Source: Bacillus_I endophytica_A (GTDB taxonomy: Bacteria; Bacillota; Bacilli; Bacillales; Bacillaceae_H). Taken from it: 64,000 nt of DNA. Of the stretch, positions 16,607 through 24,868 are shown piece after piece. The stretch lies in assembly GCF_026790145.1 (NCBI RefSeq), contig NZ_JALAMS010000018.1, positions 310,001 through 374,000 on the forward strand, written 5' to 3'. The translations under genes were made by a program, and so were the position numbers. The number at the start of each line of letters is the position of its first letter. Position 1 is the first letter of the stretch. Under the pieces are notes generated by a model that saw only the letters and a list, made by a program, of their open reading frames with translations, searched no databases and was not told the DNA's origin.

Positions 16607-17390
16607 GAACTTTTTCATGTTTTCCTTTTTCAAGAAAGTGAAAAGCTTGTTTCATTTTTTGTTCGTACTCTTTTGCGCCGCTTGAAGATGTAAATGTTAC
16701 ACTTTGCTCACCAGCAGTGTTCAGCATATTGCGCTCCTTCAATACGTATTCTAACCTTTTAACAGTTCCGATACTTCCATCAATAAATTGAACAGATGGT
16801 GGAAACATATCACGAAGAAGTCCTCTATAAAAAGGAAAATGAGTACATCCAAGTACAACAGTACCATATTGGTGAAGATCTAGCCCTTGTACTTTCGACT
16901 GAAAATAGGCTTTTAAGGTGTCCTGATCAAAGTTCAGATGTTCACAATATTGAACAAGTTCTTGAAGAGGAATCGAATCAATTAAAGATTGATCGTCAAT
17001 CGTCTCGAGTAAATGCTTATATTTAGCTTGTTTAAGCGTTAGCGAAGTAGCAAAAACAAGGACTCGTTTATTTAAGGAACGACTAATTTCAAGCGCTGGC
17101 TTTGCAGCAGGCTCCATTCCGATAATAGGGATGTTGTACGTAGCTCTTAATGTTTCAATTGCAATACTTGTTGCTGTATTGCATGCTACAACGAGCGCTT
17201 TTACATCTTGTTTTATAATTTCCTCTGCTGCTTGCAGAACGTAAGACTTTACTTCTTCTTTTGTTTTGCTTCCATAAGGAACGTGCAGTGTATCTGCATA
17301 GTATAAAAAACTTTCGTTAGGAAAATGTTTTACAGCTTCATGCAAAACAGAAATCCCACCAAGTCCTGAGTCAAAGAAACCAATTTTCAT
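16587..17390 (-). CDS. racE: Glutamate racemase
   Basis: Interconverts L- and D-glutamate without cofactor, supplying D-Glu for peptidoglycan. The 267-residue protein begins MKIGFFDSGLGG with the substrate-binding Asp7/Ser8; catalytic cysteines are Cys70 in VVACNTATS and Cys182 in GCTHFP. I chose ATG 17390, six bases after AGGTG; a GTG at 17399 lies inside that ribosome site. Length is normal. It is alone, with a terminator overlapping its stop codon; in many bacilli racE sits near gerM, which is not seen here. Confidence 0.95.
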   Translation of the reverse strand: MKIGFFDSGLGGISVLHEAVKHFPNESFLYYADTLHVPYGSKTKEEVKSYVLQAAEEIIKQDVKALVVACNTATSIAIETLRATYNIPIIGMEPAAKPALEISRSLNKRVLVFATSLTLKQAKYKHLLETIDDQSLIDSIPLQELVQYCEHLNFDQDTLKAYFQSKVQGLDLHQYGTVVLGCTHFPFYRGLLRDMFPPSVQFIDGSIGTVKRLEYVLKERNMLNTAGEQSVTFTSSSGAKEYEQKMKQAFHFLEKGKHEKVQKTDLV

Positions 17391-17524
17391 TTTGTTCACC
17401 TGATATTTTTATAATATGATGTATAACTAAAATTTCCATAACTATTATACCGAAACATAGCCACGTTGAACAGTCGGACTTGTATAAACGGGGCAAATGA
17501 ACTAAAAAGAATAAGCGTTTTTTC

Positions 17525-18706
17525 TTAAAAATATTTTCTTTTAGCAAGAAAAAATAAAATGCCGTTTCCAATGAGGAACAGGATGGCTTCTTTGAGAGAA
17601 TAAAAAAGAACTGTTGCTGTTCCAAAAGCAACGAGCACAAAGAAATATGGGATTACGGTAACTTTTAGGGCTAGTTTATGAACTTTTTGTATACTGAGTA
17701 GCGGTTGATCTTTTAAAGATTGAATAAATAAACGCCATTCATTATTCATAACCTGTTTGAAAAGAAACAAGACAAACAGTAAGGAAATTTCTTTCATCAA
17801 CGTATTCGAAATAACGATAATGGCGATAAGTGAATACAACGCAATCTGTGCAATCATTCGCAACGTTTTGGAATTTCGAACCGTTGTTTTAATAAAAGAA
17901 TCAACAATTGTATTTTCTATTGTTTCATTTCTAAATAAATACTTTTCTTTAAATAAACGATTTGGCTTTGATTTATAATCAAGCGCATCTGCTTGCTGAA
18001 GAATGATTTCCCGAAGGCGATTGCTGCTTGACAATTCTCTTTCAATCTCTTTGTCAATGGAAAAGGGTTCATTCACTTCTACAATAATAAGCAATATAAC
18101 AAATAAACTGCCAAATCCCCAAATATAAGGAGATAGGCTATGTATGTAAAGAATGCTGTATAGAGCTAATGCAATAACAAAAACTATGGAGAGTTTTACT
18201 AAACATTGCACAGTATATCGCCATCTTCTCGTTTCAATCATGTAAAAACAAAGCGAACGGAAAAGTTGTAAAATCGTACCTGTTATAATATAAGCAGAGA
18301 GAGAAAGTGAATAGGAAAGATCACGTAAAAAAGGGTAGAGAAGCGCAAAGAGAAGAAAGTTAGTAACGATAATCTTTCCACTTGAATATAAGACTCCAAA
18401 ACTAACAATCTTTTTTATAAATGGTTTGTTGAGAGTTGAAAATACTTCATCTGGTTTCTCTAGGAAAGTGCGTATTTTCCCCCATAAAAGATACAAGAAG
18501 AAAACAAAAAACAGATACCTCTCCATAAAGTGAATAAAGGAAGGAGACGTATTTCCTAAGTAATACAGATAGAAAACGACGAGAAATAACATTCCAGGAA
18601 TGAAGACGTATAACCAAACAGTCCAATCAGCAACCGTTTTTATAATAGACGTATAATAGCGCATCGTTTCATGTAGTTTGCGTCTAAAAAGAGCCAAAGC
18701 ATTCAA
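17525..18706 (-). CDS. ABC transporter permease, EcsB/YthQ-like
   Basis: A 393-residue membrane protein with about eight helices and the large cytoplasmic segment (about 215-275) typical of EcsB-like permeases. Start is TTG at 18706, overlapping the ATPase stop (TTGA), with GAGG ten bases before; the frame continues upstream without a ribosome site. It pairs with the ATPase gene, as in the Bacillus ecsAB and ythPQ pairs. Ecs affects secretion, competence and regulated proteolysis in B. subtilis; the substrate of YthPQ is not known. The conserved EcsC partner is absent here, favouring the ythPQ assignment. Confidence 0.85.
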   Translation of the reverse strand: MNALALFRRKLHETMRYYTSIIKTVADWTVWLYVFIPGMLFLVVFYLYYLGNTSPSFIHFMERYLFFVFFLYLLWGKIRTFLEKPDEVFSTLNKPFIKKIVSFGVLYSSGKIIVTNFLLFALLYPFLRDLSYSLSLSAYIITGTILQLFRSLCFYMIETRRWRYTVQCLVKLSIVFVIALALYSILYIHSLSPYIWGFGSLFVILLIIVEVNEPFSIDKEIERELSSSNRLREIILQQADALDYKSKPNRLFKEKYLFRNETIENTIVDSFIKTTVRNSKTLRMIAQIALYSLIAIIVISNTLMKEISLLFVLFLFKQVMNNEWRLFIQSLKDQPLLSIQKVHKLALKVTVIPYFFVLVAFGTATVLFYSLKEAILFLIGNGILFFLAKRKYF

Positions 18707-19413
18707 TTTAGGGTTTCCTCGCTTTCTTGAAGTTTGTAAAAGCATTCAAGAAGTGGTTTGGAAGGTAACCCCGCTTTTTGTCTAATCTCTTCAAGATTCC
18801 CTTGTGAAAGTATTTTTCCTTCGTGGAGAAGTACAAAAGAGTCACAGTAGCGTTCAGCTGTATCCAACACATGTGTACACATTAGAATACAGGCTCCTCT
18901 TTTTCGTTCCTTTTCAATGAGGTGAAGTAAATCTTTTGTTGCTTTTGGATCAAGTCCAATAAAAGGTTCATCAATGATAAAGAAGTCAGCTTCTGTTATA
19001 AAGGAGAAAAGCAGCATTGCTTTTTGTTTCATTCCTTTTGAAAAGTGAATTGGAAAATGATCAAGCTTTGTGTCTAAATTGAAAAGAGAAAGAAGATCCT
19101 GTGCTCTTTTTTTATAAACTTCTTTAGGAATGTGGTGGAGGGAGGCTTTTAAGCGAATATGTTCCCTTAGTGTTAAATAATGATAAAAAGAAGGATGTTC
19201 AGGTACATACGTTTGAATTTCCTTTTCTGTTTTAGTAATCTTTCCTTTTAAGAAGGGAATTGTACCAATGATAGATTTAATTGTTGTACTTTTCCCCGCT
19301 CCATTTGATCCAATAAGTCCTATAAGTTGTCCTTTTCCAATCGTGAAATGGACATTAGAAATAATTTCTTGATTTCGTACATAACCCGCTTTTTCAATAT
19401 TTACAGAAATCAT
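18703..19413 (-). CDS. ABC transporter ATP-binding protein, EcsA/YthP-like
   Basis: A 236-residue ATPase, the size of YthP. Walker A GSNGAGKST (35-43), a signature FSKGMKQ (124-130, degenerate relative to LSGGQ but typical for this subfamily) and Walker B FFIIDEP (144-150) are visible. ATG 19413 follows GAAAGGATTTTTT; earlier in-frame ATGs run into an upstream hairpin and lack sites. It overlaps the permease start, so the two are translationally coupled and form one transporter. Confidence 0.9.
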   Translation of the reverse strand: MISVNIEKAGYVRNQEIISNVHFTIGKGQLIGLIGSNGAGKSTTIKSIIGTIPFLKGKITKTEKEIQTYVPEHPSFYHYLTLREHIRLKASLHHIPKEVYKKRAQDLLSLFNLDTKLDHFPIHFSKGMKQKAMLLFSFITEADFFIIDEPFIGLDPKATKDLLHLIEKERKRGACILMCTHVLDTAERYCDSFVLLHEGKILSQGNLEEIRQKAGLPSKPLLECFYKLQESEETLN

Positions 19414-19472
19414 AAAAAATCCTTTCATTTCCTTTTTAACATTATTATAACAAAAATACTTTATCAGGTTAT

Positions 19473-19505
19473 AAAAAAGAGACTTCATCATGAAGTCTCT
19501 TTTTT
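19473..19505. terminator. Terminator between chromate-transporter and ABC genes
   Basis: AAAAAAGAGACTTCA (19473-19487) pairs perfectly with TGAAGTCTCTTTTTT (19491-19505) around a 3-base loop. Confidence 0.9.
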
Positions 19506-20046
19506 ATGAATAAAGGGCGATGCCTACAAGCCCTGATAAAATAATTACGTAAACTGGATTCCAGCGCAATTTTAAAAGCGCAAATAGAGATAACCCACAA
19601 ATCACGATTAAGCTTATCGTATGAAAGGAAGCATCTAGACTAACAAGGCCGTTTGAAACAGCAAATTTGATTGCTGAATAAATAATTAAGCTAACCACAA
19701 TAGGGCGAAGGCCATAGAATACTGATTTTACGATGGGATGATGATGGAGTTTTTGAAACGCTAAAGCGATAATAAGAACCAGAATGACGGAAGGAAGAAG
19801 AATTCCAAGTGCAGAAACCACCGCTCCTTGTAAATTTGCCATCGAGTATCCTACAAGAACAGCGCTATTTGTGGCAATCGGACCAGGAGACATACCGGCG
19901 ATTGCAATCATGTCTGTGAATTGTTGAGGCGTCATCCATTCGTGTCTTAATACTTCGGTTTGAATAACGGGAATAATGGCATATCCACCTCCAAAAGAAA
20001 CTAAACCAATAATAAAAAATGTTTTAAAAAGCTGCCATAACAGCAC
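19504..20046 (-). CDS. Chromate transporter, second half-size subunit
   Basis: A 180-residue CHR-family protein with the hallmark LVSFGGGYAIIPVIQTEV and MIAIAGMSPGPIATNSA motifs and six predicted helices. Bacilli encode this transporter as two half-size subunits (YwrB/YwrA type) that together act as a chromate or other oxyanion exporter. The start is uncertain: GTG 20046 lies eight bases after GGAAGGGG, while TTG 20067 gives a seven-residue longer protein with no clear site. It follows the first subunit with almost no gap. Confidence 0.88.
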   Translation of the reverse strand: MLLWQLFKTFFIIGLVSFGGGYAIIPVIQTEVLRHEWMTPQQFTDMIAIAGMSPGPIATNSAVLVGYSMANLQGAVVSALGILLPSVILVLIIALAFQKLHHHPIVKSVFYGLRPIVVSLIIYSAIKFAVSNGLVSLDASFHTISLIVICGLSLFALLKLRWNPVYVIILSGLVGIALYS

Positions 20047-20068
20047 AGATTTTTCCCCTTCCTGCAAG

Positions 20069-20680
20069 TTAAATCATATAGTGCCAGTATTTATCTTCTT
20101 CATCCTCTTCTTCTTTTTCGAACGTGACGGTATAACCAAGACGTTTTTTAATAGAAACAACAGCAATGCCTATAATGCCGCCTAAAAGAATAATTAAGAT
20201 AGGATGAAACAGAAATAAAAGGGGAATCCCTACGATAAAAATGGCAATGGTTGTTTTGTCTAAAAGGGCTGTTCTGCTCACTTTTATGGCCGCGTATAAG
20301 ATAAGTGCTACAACGGAAGCGCGAATAGCCATAAAAGCAGCTTCTACTTTTGGATTGTCTTGAATGAAAATATATAAAATTCCAAGTGCAAGAATAATTC
20401 CGAACGTTGGTAAGGAAACGCCAAGAGCAGCAGCAATTAGCCCTTTTACACCGCCAACTCTTTGCCCAATAAAAGTAGCTGAATTCACAGCAACAGCCCC
20501 AGGCACAGATTGTGAAAGGGCAAGAACGTCTGTTACTTCTTCTTTTTTTAACCATTTTCGCTTTTCAACAATCTCTTTTTCGATAAGCGGGATCATTGCA
20601 TATCCGCCACCAAATGTAACAGGACTAATCTTTAAAAATGCCCAAAAGATGTGAAAAAGCTTTTTCCATTCTTCTTTCAT
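20069..20680 (-). CDS. Chromate transporter, first half-size subunit
   Basis: A 203-residue CHR-family protein with VTFGGGYAMIPLIEKEIV and ALSQSVPGAVAVNSATFIGQRVGG. ATG 20680 follows GAAAGAAGGA. The acidic C-terminus (EKEEEDEEDKYWHYM) is probably cytoplasmic. It forms a two-gene unit with the following homologue and presumably a heterodimer. Specificity for chromate is by family only; sulfate-like oxyanions remain possible. Confidence 0.88.
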   Translation of the reverse strand: MKEEWKKLFHIFWAFLKISPVTFGGGYAMIPLIEKEIVEKRKWLKKEEVTDVLALSQSVPGAVAVNSATFIGQRVGGVKGLIAAALGVSLPTFGIILALGILYIFIQDNPKVEAAFMAIRASVVALILYAAIKVSRTALLDKTTIAIFIVGIPLLFLFHPILIILLGGIIGIAVVSIKKRLGYTVTFEKEEEDEEDKYWHYMI

Positions 20681-20769
20681 AAGTGTCCTTCTTTCCTAGC
20701 AAAGAGTATGTAAATCATAATTTCTTTCCTATTATAACACTGTCAACTACAAGAGAGACAAATATACAT

Positions 20770-20801
20770 AAAAAAATAGGACATCCGAGTTGGAGTCCTA
20801 T
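20770..20801 (-). terminator. Terminator of the 32-residue ORF
   Basis: On the minus strand ATAGGAC and GTCCTAT (20795-20801 with 20776-20782) are followed by T6. Confidence 0.7.
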
Positions 20802-20866
20802 ATGATATCTAAAATTTAGAAGTTAAGTTTTCAGCAAAATAGGGTATAGTGAATAAACAAAGAAGT

Positions 20867-20965
20867 TTATTTAGCTTTTACTTTAATGATTGCTTCGCCG
20901 TAGCTTGTCATAGATTGTTTATAAGTCATTTTTAACATTTCAAATAGTGAGATGCATTTTTTCAT
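20867..20965 (-). CDS. Small hypothetical peptide, 32 residues
   Basis: ATG 20965 lies nine bases after AAAGGAG and encodes MKKCISLFEMLKMTYKQSMT..., ending in IIKVKAK. The peptide is basic and amphipathic with one cysteine. A terminator follows 65 bases after the stop, so it seems to be its own transcription unit. Family unknown. Confidence 0.55.
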   Translation of the reverse strand: MKKCISLFEMLKMTYKQSMTSYGEAIIKVKAK

Positions 20966-21197
20966 GATACCGATCTCCTTTACGAAATAACCTTTTATTA
21001 TTATCGAACATAACCCTTGCTTTTGACAAAGAGGGTGAAAACGGGTACATTTTCTATGAAAGCGAAAACATAAAGGGGTTTTGAGGGGTATACTCTATTT
21101 TTCTTAAGTTTTCGCGAAATTTCTCTTGATTACATACGAATTTGGCTTTTTCTTTTGAAAGGATAGCCAACTTTTCTGAATACTGAGTTTATGACAT

Positions 21198-21234
21198 AAA
21201 AAAGAGGCCTTCTACGTTAGAAGGCCTCTTTTTT
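21198..21234. terminator. Terminator of the LysM-CAP gene
   Basis: A 17-bp perfect stem (21198-21214 with 21218-21234) with a 3-base loop, rich in GC in its centre and flanked by A6/T6. Confidence 0.92.
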
Positions 21235-21895
21235 ATTTTCCGATAAACTGCTGTGTCCAGTAGTTTCCGTCTTTTACATATCCAACACCAATGTGAGTAT
21301 ATTTACTGCTTAAAATATTTGCTTTATGACCAGGGCTATTCATCCAAGCTTTCATTACTTCAGCAGGTGTTTGCTGACCTTGAGCAATATTTTCTCCAGC
21401 TGCTTTATATGTAATTCCAAACTGCTTCATCATATCGAATGGTGAACCATATGTAGGAGAATTATGATCGAAATAGTGGTTGTCATGCATATCTTGTGAT
21501 TTAAGACGAGCTGTTTTTGCAACTTCGTTATCAACTTGAAGTGGTTGTAAACCAGCTTTTGCACGTTCTGCATTTACAAGTTTTACAACTTCTTGTTCAT
21601 AGGCACTTAAGCTTGATTGAGAAGAAGTTGGTGTAGTTGTGCTTTGATTTTCAGGTTTTAAACGAAGAATAGAACCAACTTTCATGTTATATGGATCAAC
21701 GTTTGGGTTTAATTTCATTAACTCTTTATAATCTAAGCCATAACGTTTCGCGATAAAGTAGAAAGTGTCTCCTTTGTCTACTTTATATGCTTCAAAAGGT
21801 GGTTCCTTATACATTGTCATGGCACTTGTACTTGTTGCTGCAGCTCCGCCTGCAATAGACAGGGCCAAAGCAGATGCAATAATCGTTTTTTTCAT
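21233..21895 (-). CDS. Secreted LysM-CAP domain protein (YkwD-like)
   Basis: A 220-residue exported protein. Residues 1-25 form a signal peptide (KKTIIASALALSIAGGAAA), residues about 37-80 a LysM domain (YKVDKGDTFYFIAKRYG) and 98-220 a CAP/SCP domain: VVKLVNAERAKAGLQPLQ, HNSPTYGSPFDMM, GENIAQGQ, MNSPGHKANILSSKYTHIGVGY. The histidines of the CAP cavity (DHNS, SPGH) are present. Such proteins bind the cell wall or spore; SafA- and YkwD-like members are known in bacilli but the enzymatic activity is unsettled. ATG 21895 follows GGAGAG. Confidence 0.9.
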   Translation of the reverse strand: MKKTIIASALALSIAGGAAATSTSAMTMYKEPPFEAYKVDKGDTFYFIAKRYGLDYKELMKLNPNVDPYNMKVGSILRLKPENQSTTTPTSSQSSLSAYEQEVVKLVNAERAKAGLQPLQVDNEVAKTARLKSQDMHDNHYFDHNSPTYGSPFDMMKQFGITYKAAGENIAQGQQTPAEVMKAWMNSPGHKANILSSKYTHIGVGYVKDGNYWTQQFIGK

Positions 21896-22038
21896 TAAGC
21901 TCTCTCCTTAGCTATGTATATTGTAATCTCGTTAATACAATAGCGTGGCTAAAGAGGGAAAGCTAGGTGTAAATCCTTCCAAGATTGGTACTTTGAATTC
22001 GAATAGGTACATTTTAATAGGTTAAAAGATCTGACTTG

Positions 22039-22239
22039 TTAATGTGTCTCACATGATGTTTTAGACATAAGAAAGAATGCTTCTCGTTCCATTATAACAG
22101 TACCTTCTTGATTAAGACATGCTTGTCCAATTCGTTTATTTTCCTCATGCTGTTCTTTCATTTGTAAGAATAAGAAGAGCCCCGCTCCTAAGATTAAAAG
22201 AGAACTGCTAATAGAAAAATAGAGTTGTTTTTTCTTCAT
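22039..22239 (-). CDS. Small membrane-anchored hypothetical protein
   Basis: A 66-residue protein with one N-terminal membrane helix (LYFSISSSLLILGAGLFLFLQ) and an outward domain with two cysteines (QACLNQEG..., TSCETH) that could form a disulfide. Start codon ATG follows TAGGAGGC. Family not recognised, function unknown. Confidence 0.65.
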   Translation of the reverse strand: MKKKQLYFSISSSLLILGAGLFLFLQMKEQHEENKRIGQACLNQEGTVIMEREAFFLMSKTSCETH

Positions 22240-22418
22240 TAATAATTTGCCTCCTAGGTGAAATAGTGGGATATGATAAGAGATATTATACCATTTTATG
22301 TAACTTTGTAACTATGAAAAAAGAATTGTTGGAAATTATTATATCTCTACTTATAAAAATGGAAATAGGGAGAAAAAATGGGGGAAATGAGGCAAGGGTG
22401 ATTTCTAACTTTTACAAA

Positions 22419-22457
22419 GATAAAAAGTCTACAAACTATCTTTGTAGACTTTTTATC
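22419..22457. terminator. Terminator of azlCD
   Basis: A 17-bp perfect stem (22419-22435 with 22441-22457) and a 5-base loop, with an A5/T5 run on each side. Confidence 0.88.
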
Positions 22458-22464
22458 GTATATA

Positions 22465-22791
22465 TTAAAATATAAAGTAGCGGATTCCTGCCATAAGCAA
22501 AACACCAACAATAACAGTCAATGATAAGCTTTTTGTCCAAATGGCAATAAGAGCGGTTGGAATAATGACGGAAATCACGGTCCAGTCTATTTTTAACCCT
22601 TGTTCTGTGTGAATGATAAAATTTTCAACAACAAGCGCTGTCAGAATACAAATTGGCACATAAGAGAGCCATTTTAATACGGGTTGTGGCAGCGCAACGT
22701 TCCGCACTATAATAAACGGAAGAACGCGGGGAATAACGGTAACAATGGCACATCCTAAAATAATAAGAAGTGTTGTGCTGTTTACATTCAT
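22465..22791 (-). CDS. azlD: AzlD-family branched-chain amino acid transport subunit
   Basis: A 108-residue membrane protein with four helices of the AzlD family: ILGCAIVTVIPRVLPFIIVRNVALPQPVLKWLSYVPICILTALVV is the family core. Together with AzlC it exports branched-chain amino acids and toxic analogues such as azaleucine in B. subtilis. It overlaps azlC by 4 bases (ATGA), so translation is coupled. Confidence 0.9.
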   Translation of the reverse strand: MNVNSTTLLIILGCAIVTVIPRVLPFIIVRNVALPQPVLKWLSYVPICILTALVVENFIIHTEQGLKIDWTVISVIIPTALIAIWTKSLSLTVIVGVLLMAGIRYFIF

Positions 22792-23513
22792 TTATCACTC
22801 ACCACCCCGATCGTTGCTACAATAACCGTAGAAAGAATAACGGCTACATGCGAAGGAACAAAAAAGGAAAGAACAATCATCGCAATAACCATGTAAATCA
22901 TCAATCGTAAATAATGTTTTACTTTTTCAGGGATAATACTTTCAAGCTGCAAGACAAGCAGCGCGATGAACATCGCTGGTAAGGCAAAATCAAGCCCGAA
23001 CTTTTCGGGATTTGAAATTAAGTTGCCAAATAGAGCTCCAACAGTGCATGATAAAATCCAAAAGACATAAGCTGTTATATTTAGTCCATTCATCCAACGA
23101 TCTGTTAGCTTTTCATTTTTTGCGATCTTGCTTGAAGCAACACCAAATGACTCATCTGTTACAAGCATTCCAATTCCTATGTTTTTTAATAAAGAATGTT
23201 GAGAGAAGTGTGGAGCAAGCGTCGCACTTAAAAGAAGATGTCGTAAATTAATAATAAAAGTTGTTAAAATAATAGCAGAGATAGAACTATGTGAAGCAAG
23301 TAAAGCGCAAATAACAAATTGAGCAGCTCCTGCATAAACGAGTAGAGACAGAAGGGCAACTTCCATAACGCTCAAATGCGATGCAACACCAACAACACCT
23401 GCAGCTAATCCAATACTTATGTAGCCTAAGAGAGTTGGAATACAATCTTTCACGCCTTGCGAAAAGGTGGGAGCGTGACTCTCTTTATGACTTGCAGCTT
23501 TTTCAGCAATCAA
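22788..23513 (-). CDS. azlC: AzlC-family branched-chain amino acid exporter
   Basis: A 241-residue membrane protein of the AzlC/LIV-E family. FSQGVKDCIPTLLGYISIGLAAG and LLVYAGAAQFVICALLA, followed by NLRHLLLSATLAPHF and VTDESFGVAS, are family signatures. Start is TTG at 23513, seven bases after AAGGAGG. Divergent from an XRE-cupin regulator, which replaces the Lrp-type AzlB found in B. subtilis. The exported substrate is inferred from family. Confidence 0.92.
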   Translation of the reverse strand: MIAEKAASHKESHAPTFSQGVKDCIPTLLGYISIGLAAGVVGVASHLSVMEVALLSLLVYAGAAQFVICALLASHSSISAIILTTFIINLRHLLLSATLAPHFSQHSLLKNIGIGMLVTDESFGVASSKIAKNEKLTDRWMNGLNITAYVFWILSCTVGALFGNLISNPEKFGLDFALPAMFIALLVLQLESIIPEKVKHYLRLMIYMVIAMIVLSFFVPSHVAVILSTVIVATIGVVSDK

Positions 23514-23609
23514 ATTATCGCCTCCTTGTATATTATATTATACATATATTTATCATATTGAACAACGCTATGTTATAATAAATTAAAATCACCGTAAAGG
23601 AGATTTCTA

Positions 23610-24158
23610 ATGGAAGAAATTCAGCATATTATCGGAAACAACCTTATGAAATTTAGAAAGCAGCGCGGCTTGTCACTTGACCACGTTTCAGAATTCACAG
23701 GTGTCAGCAAAGCAATGCTTGCTCAAATTGAGAAAGGGAAATCAAGTCCAACCGTTACAACCCTGTGGAAGATTGCGAACGGTCTTAATATTTCGTTTTC
23801 AGAATTTATTAAAGAGGACAAGCCAGATGTTCGAAAAGTGCATATAGAAGATTTAAATGCGATCACAGATGACGAAGAAAAATACCGCGTGTATCCGTTT
23901 TTTCCTTATCATCCTGAGAAAAAATTTGAAATTTATATTGTAACCCTTGAGTCTGGCTGTGTTCATGAAGCAAAAACACACTTAGGAGAAGAGTACTTAT
24001 TAATGAAAGAAGGAGAGCTTACGATAAAGTTCCAAGATGAAGAGCATCTGCTTTCATCAGGGGATGCGCTTAACTTTATGGGAAACCTTTCTCATAGTTA
24101 TATGAATACATCAGCACAACCTGCAAGCTTCTTTTTACTGATGTATTATTCAGAATAA
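23610..24158 (+). CDS. XRE family regulator with C-terminal cupin domain
   Basis: A 182-residue two-domain regulator. Residues 9-63 are an HTH of the XRE/434-Cro type (NLMKFRKQRGLSLDHVSEFTGVSKAMLAQIEKGKSSPTV), and residues about 105-180 a cupin (SGCVHEAKTHLGEEYLLMKEGELTI). Such proteins bind small ligands in the cupin, often amino acids or polyamines. ATG 23610 follows AAAGGAG. The divergent placement suggests control of azlCD. Strong terminator downstream. Confidence 0.92.
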   Translation: MEEIQHIIGNNLMKFRKQRGLSLDHVSEFTGVSKAMLAQIEKGKSSPTVTTLWKIANGLNISFSEFIKEDKPDVRKVHIEDLNAITDDEEKYRVYPFFPYHPEKKFEIYIVTLESGCVHEAKTHLGEEYLLMKEGELTIKFQDEEHLLSSGDALNFMGNLSHSYMNTSAQPASFFLLMYYSE

Positions 24159-24183
24159 CAACGCTTTTAACCCGTTTTACATA

Positions 24184-24224
24184 AAACAAACAAGCGGCCT
24201 TATGAGCAGGCCGCTTGTTTGTTT
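24184..24224. terminator. Bidirectional terminator
   Basis: A 17-bp perfect stem (24184-24200 with 24208-24224), GC-rich centre, between convergent genes. Confidence 0.92.
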
Positions 24225-24420
24225 ATTCTTTTAGATGTTGCATTTTGTGCTGCTTCCACGTTCTTAGCATACTTGGTACTCCGATCACCATACTAACCAT
24301 AGCGCTCCACATCGCATAACCCCATTCTCCTGTAAATGCTGAGACTCCTATAAAATAGAGTAATTGCCCAAAGAGAGCAAACAGGGAGGCAATCCAAGCA
24401 AATGTTAGCTTCTTTTTCAT
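24223..24420 (-). CDS. Small two-helix membrane protein
   Basis: A 65-residue protein with two hydrophobic segments (WIASLFALFGQLLYFIGVSAF and GYAMWSAMVSMVIGVPSML) and a basic tail (RTWKQHKMQHLKE). ATG follows GGAGGAATAG. No family recognised. Confidence 0.6.
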   Translation of the reverse strand: MKKKLTFAWIASLFALFGQLLYFIGVSAFTGEWGYAMWSAMVSMVIGVPSMLRTWKQHKMQHLKE

Positions 24421-24586
24421 TCTATTCCTCCTTCCTTATTAGAGCATAAAGCTCAGGGAAGTTAAATGATAAAGACAATAGAATGAATGAGCTTCAAGAT
24501 AATTACATTTTAACATATATTTCTAATTGTGATAGTGTTTGGAGCTCTTCTAAAGCTTCGTTCTTCCTCTAAAGAACAGAAAAATA

Positions 24587-24628
24587 AAAAGTCACTCTTC
24601 TATTGGAGCATGAGAAGAGTGACTTTTA
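24587..24628. terminator. Hairpin in intergenic region
   Basis: AAAAGTCACTCTTCT (24587-24601) pairs with AGAAGAGTGACTTTT (24613-24627). Terminator-like, but no gene ends nearby on either strand. Confidence 0.6.
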
Positions 24629-24688
24629 TTAGCAATCTTTTTGTTCTAATGTGTTATATAGGGGGTTTTATATTTTCTTTGAATAATA

Positions 24689-24733
24689 AATAAAAGATCA
24701 ACATATTGATCATGTTTATGTTGATCTTTTATT
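24689..24733. terminator. Second hairpin, possible terminator of the MFS gene
   Basis: A 17-bp perfect stem (24689-24705 with 24717-24733). It lies 135 bases past the MFS stop codon on the minus strand. Confidence 0.55.
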
Positions 24734-24868
24734 ATCTGTCCCCTAATGGCGCTTTATTATTGAACAATGCAAATATGAAAAATAGATGCTAAAAAGGAAA
24801 ATTTATTTAACTGAAGGTATGAAATCTTACCCTTTAGCAAATTCAGATTGAGCTGAGTACCAGCTTAA

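Larger units (their letters stand above)
24421..24868. other. Gene-free stretch with two tandem hairpins
   Basis: No supported gene. It holds the two hairpins listed separately, with AT-rich DNA between them; the region separates the small membrane gene from the MFS gene. Confidence 0.5.

Noticed and set aside
20148..20555. Minus-strand 135-codon frame, Cys/Arg/Tyr-rich
   Set aside because: Out-of-frame reading of the chromate-transporter gene.
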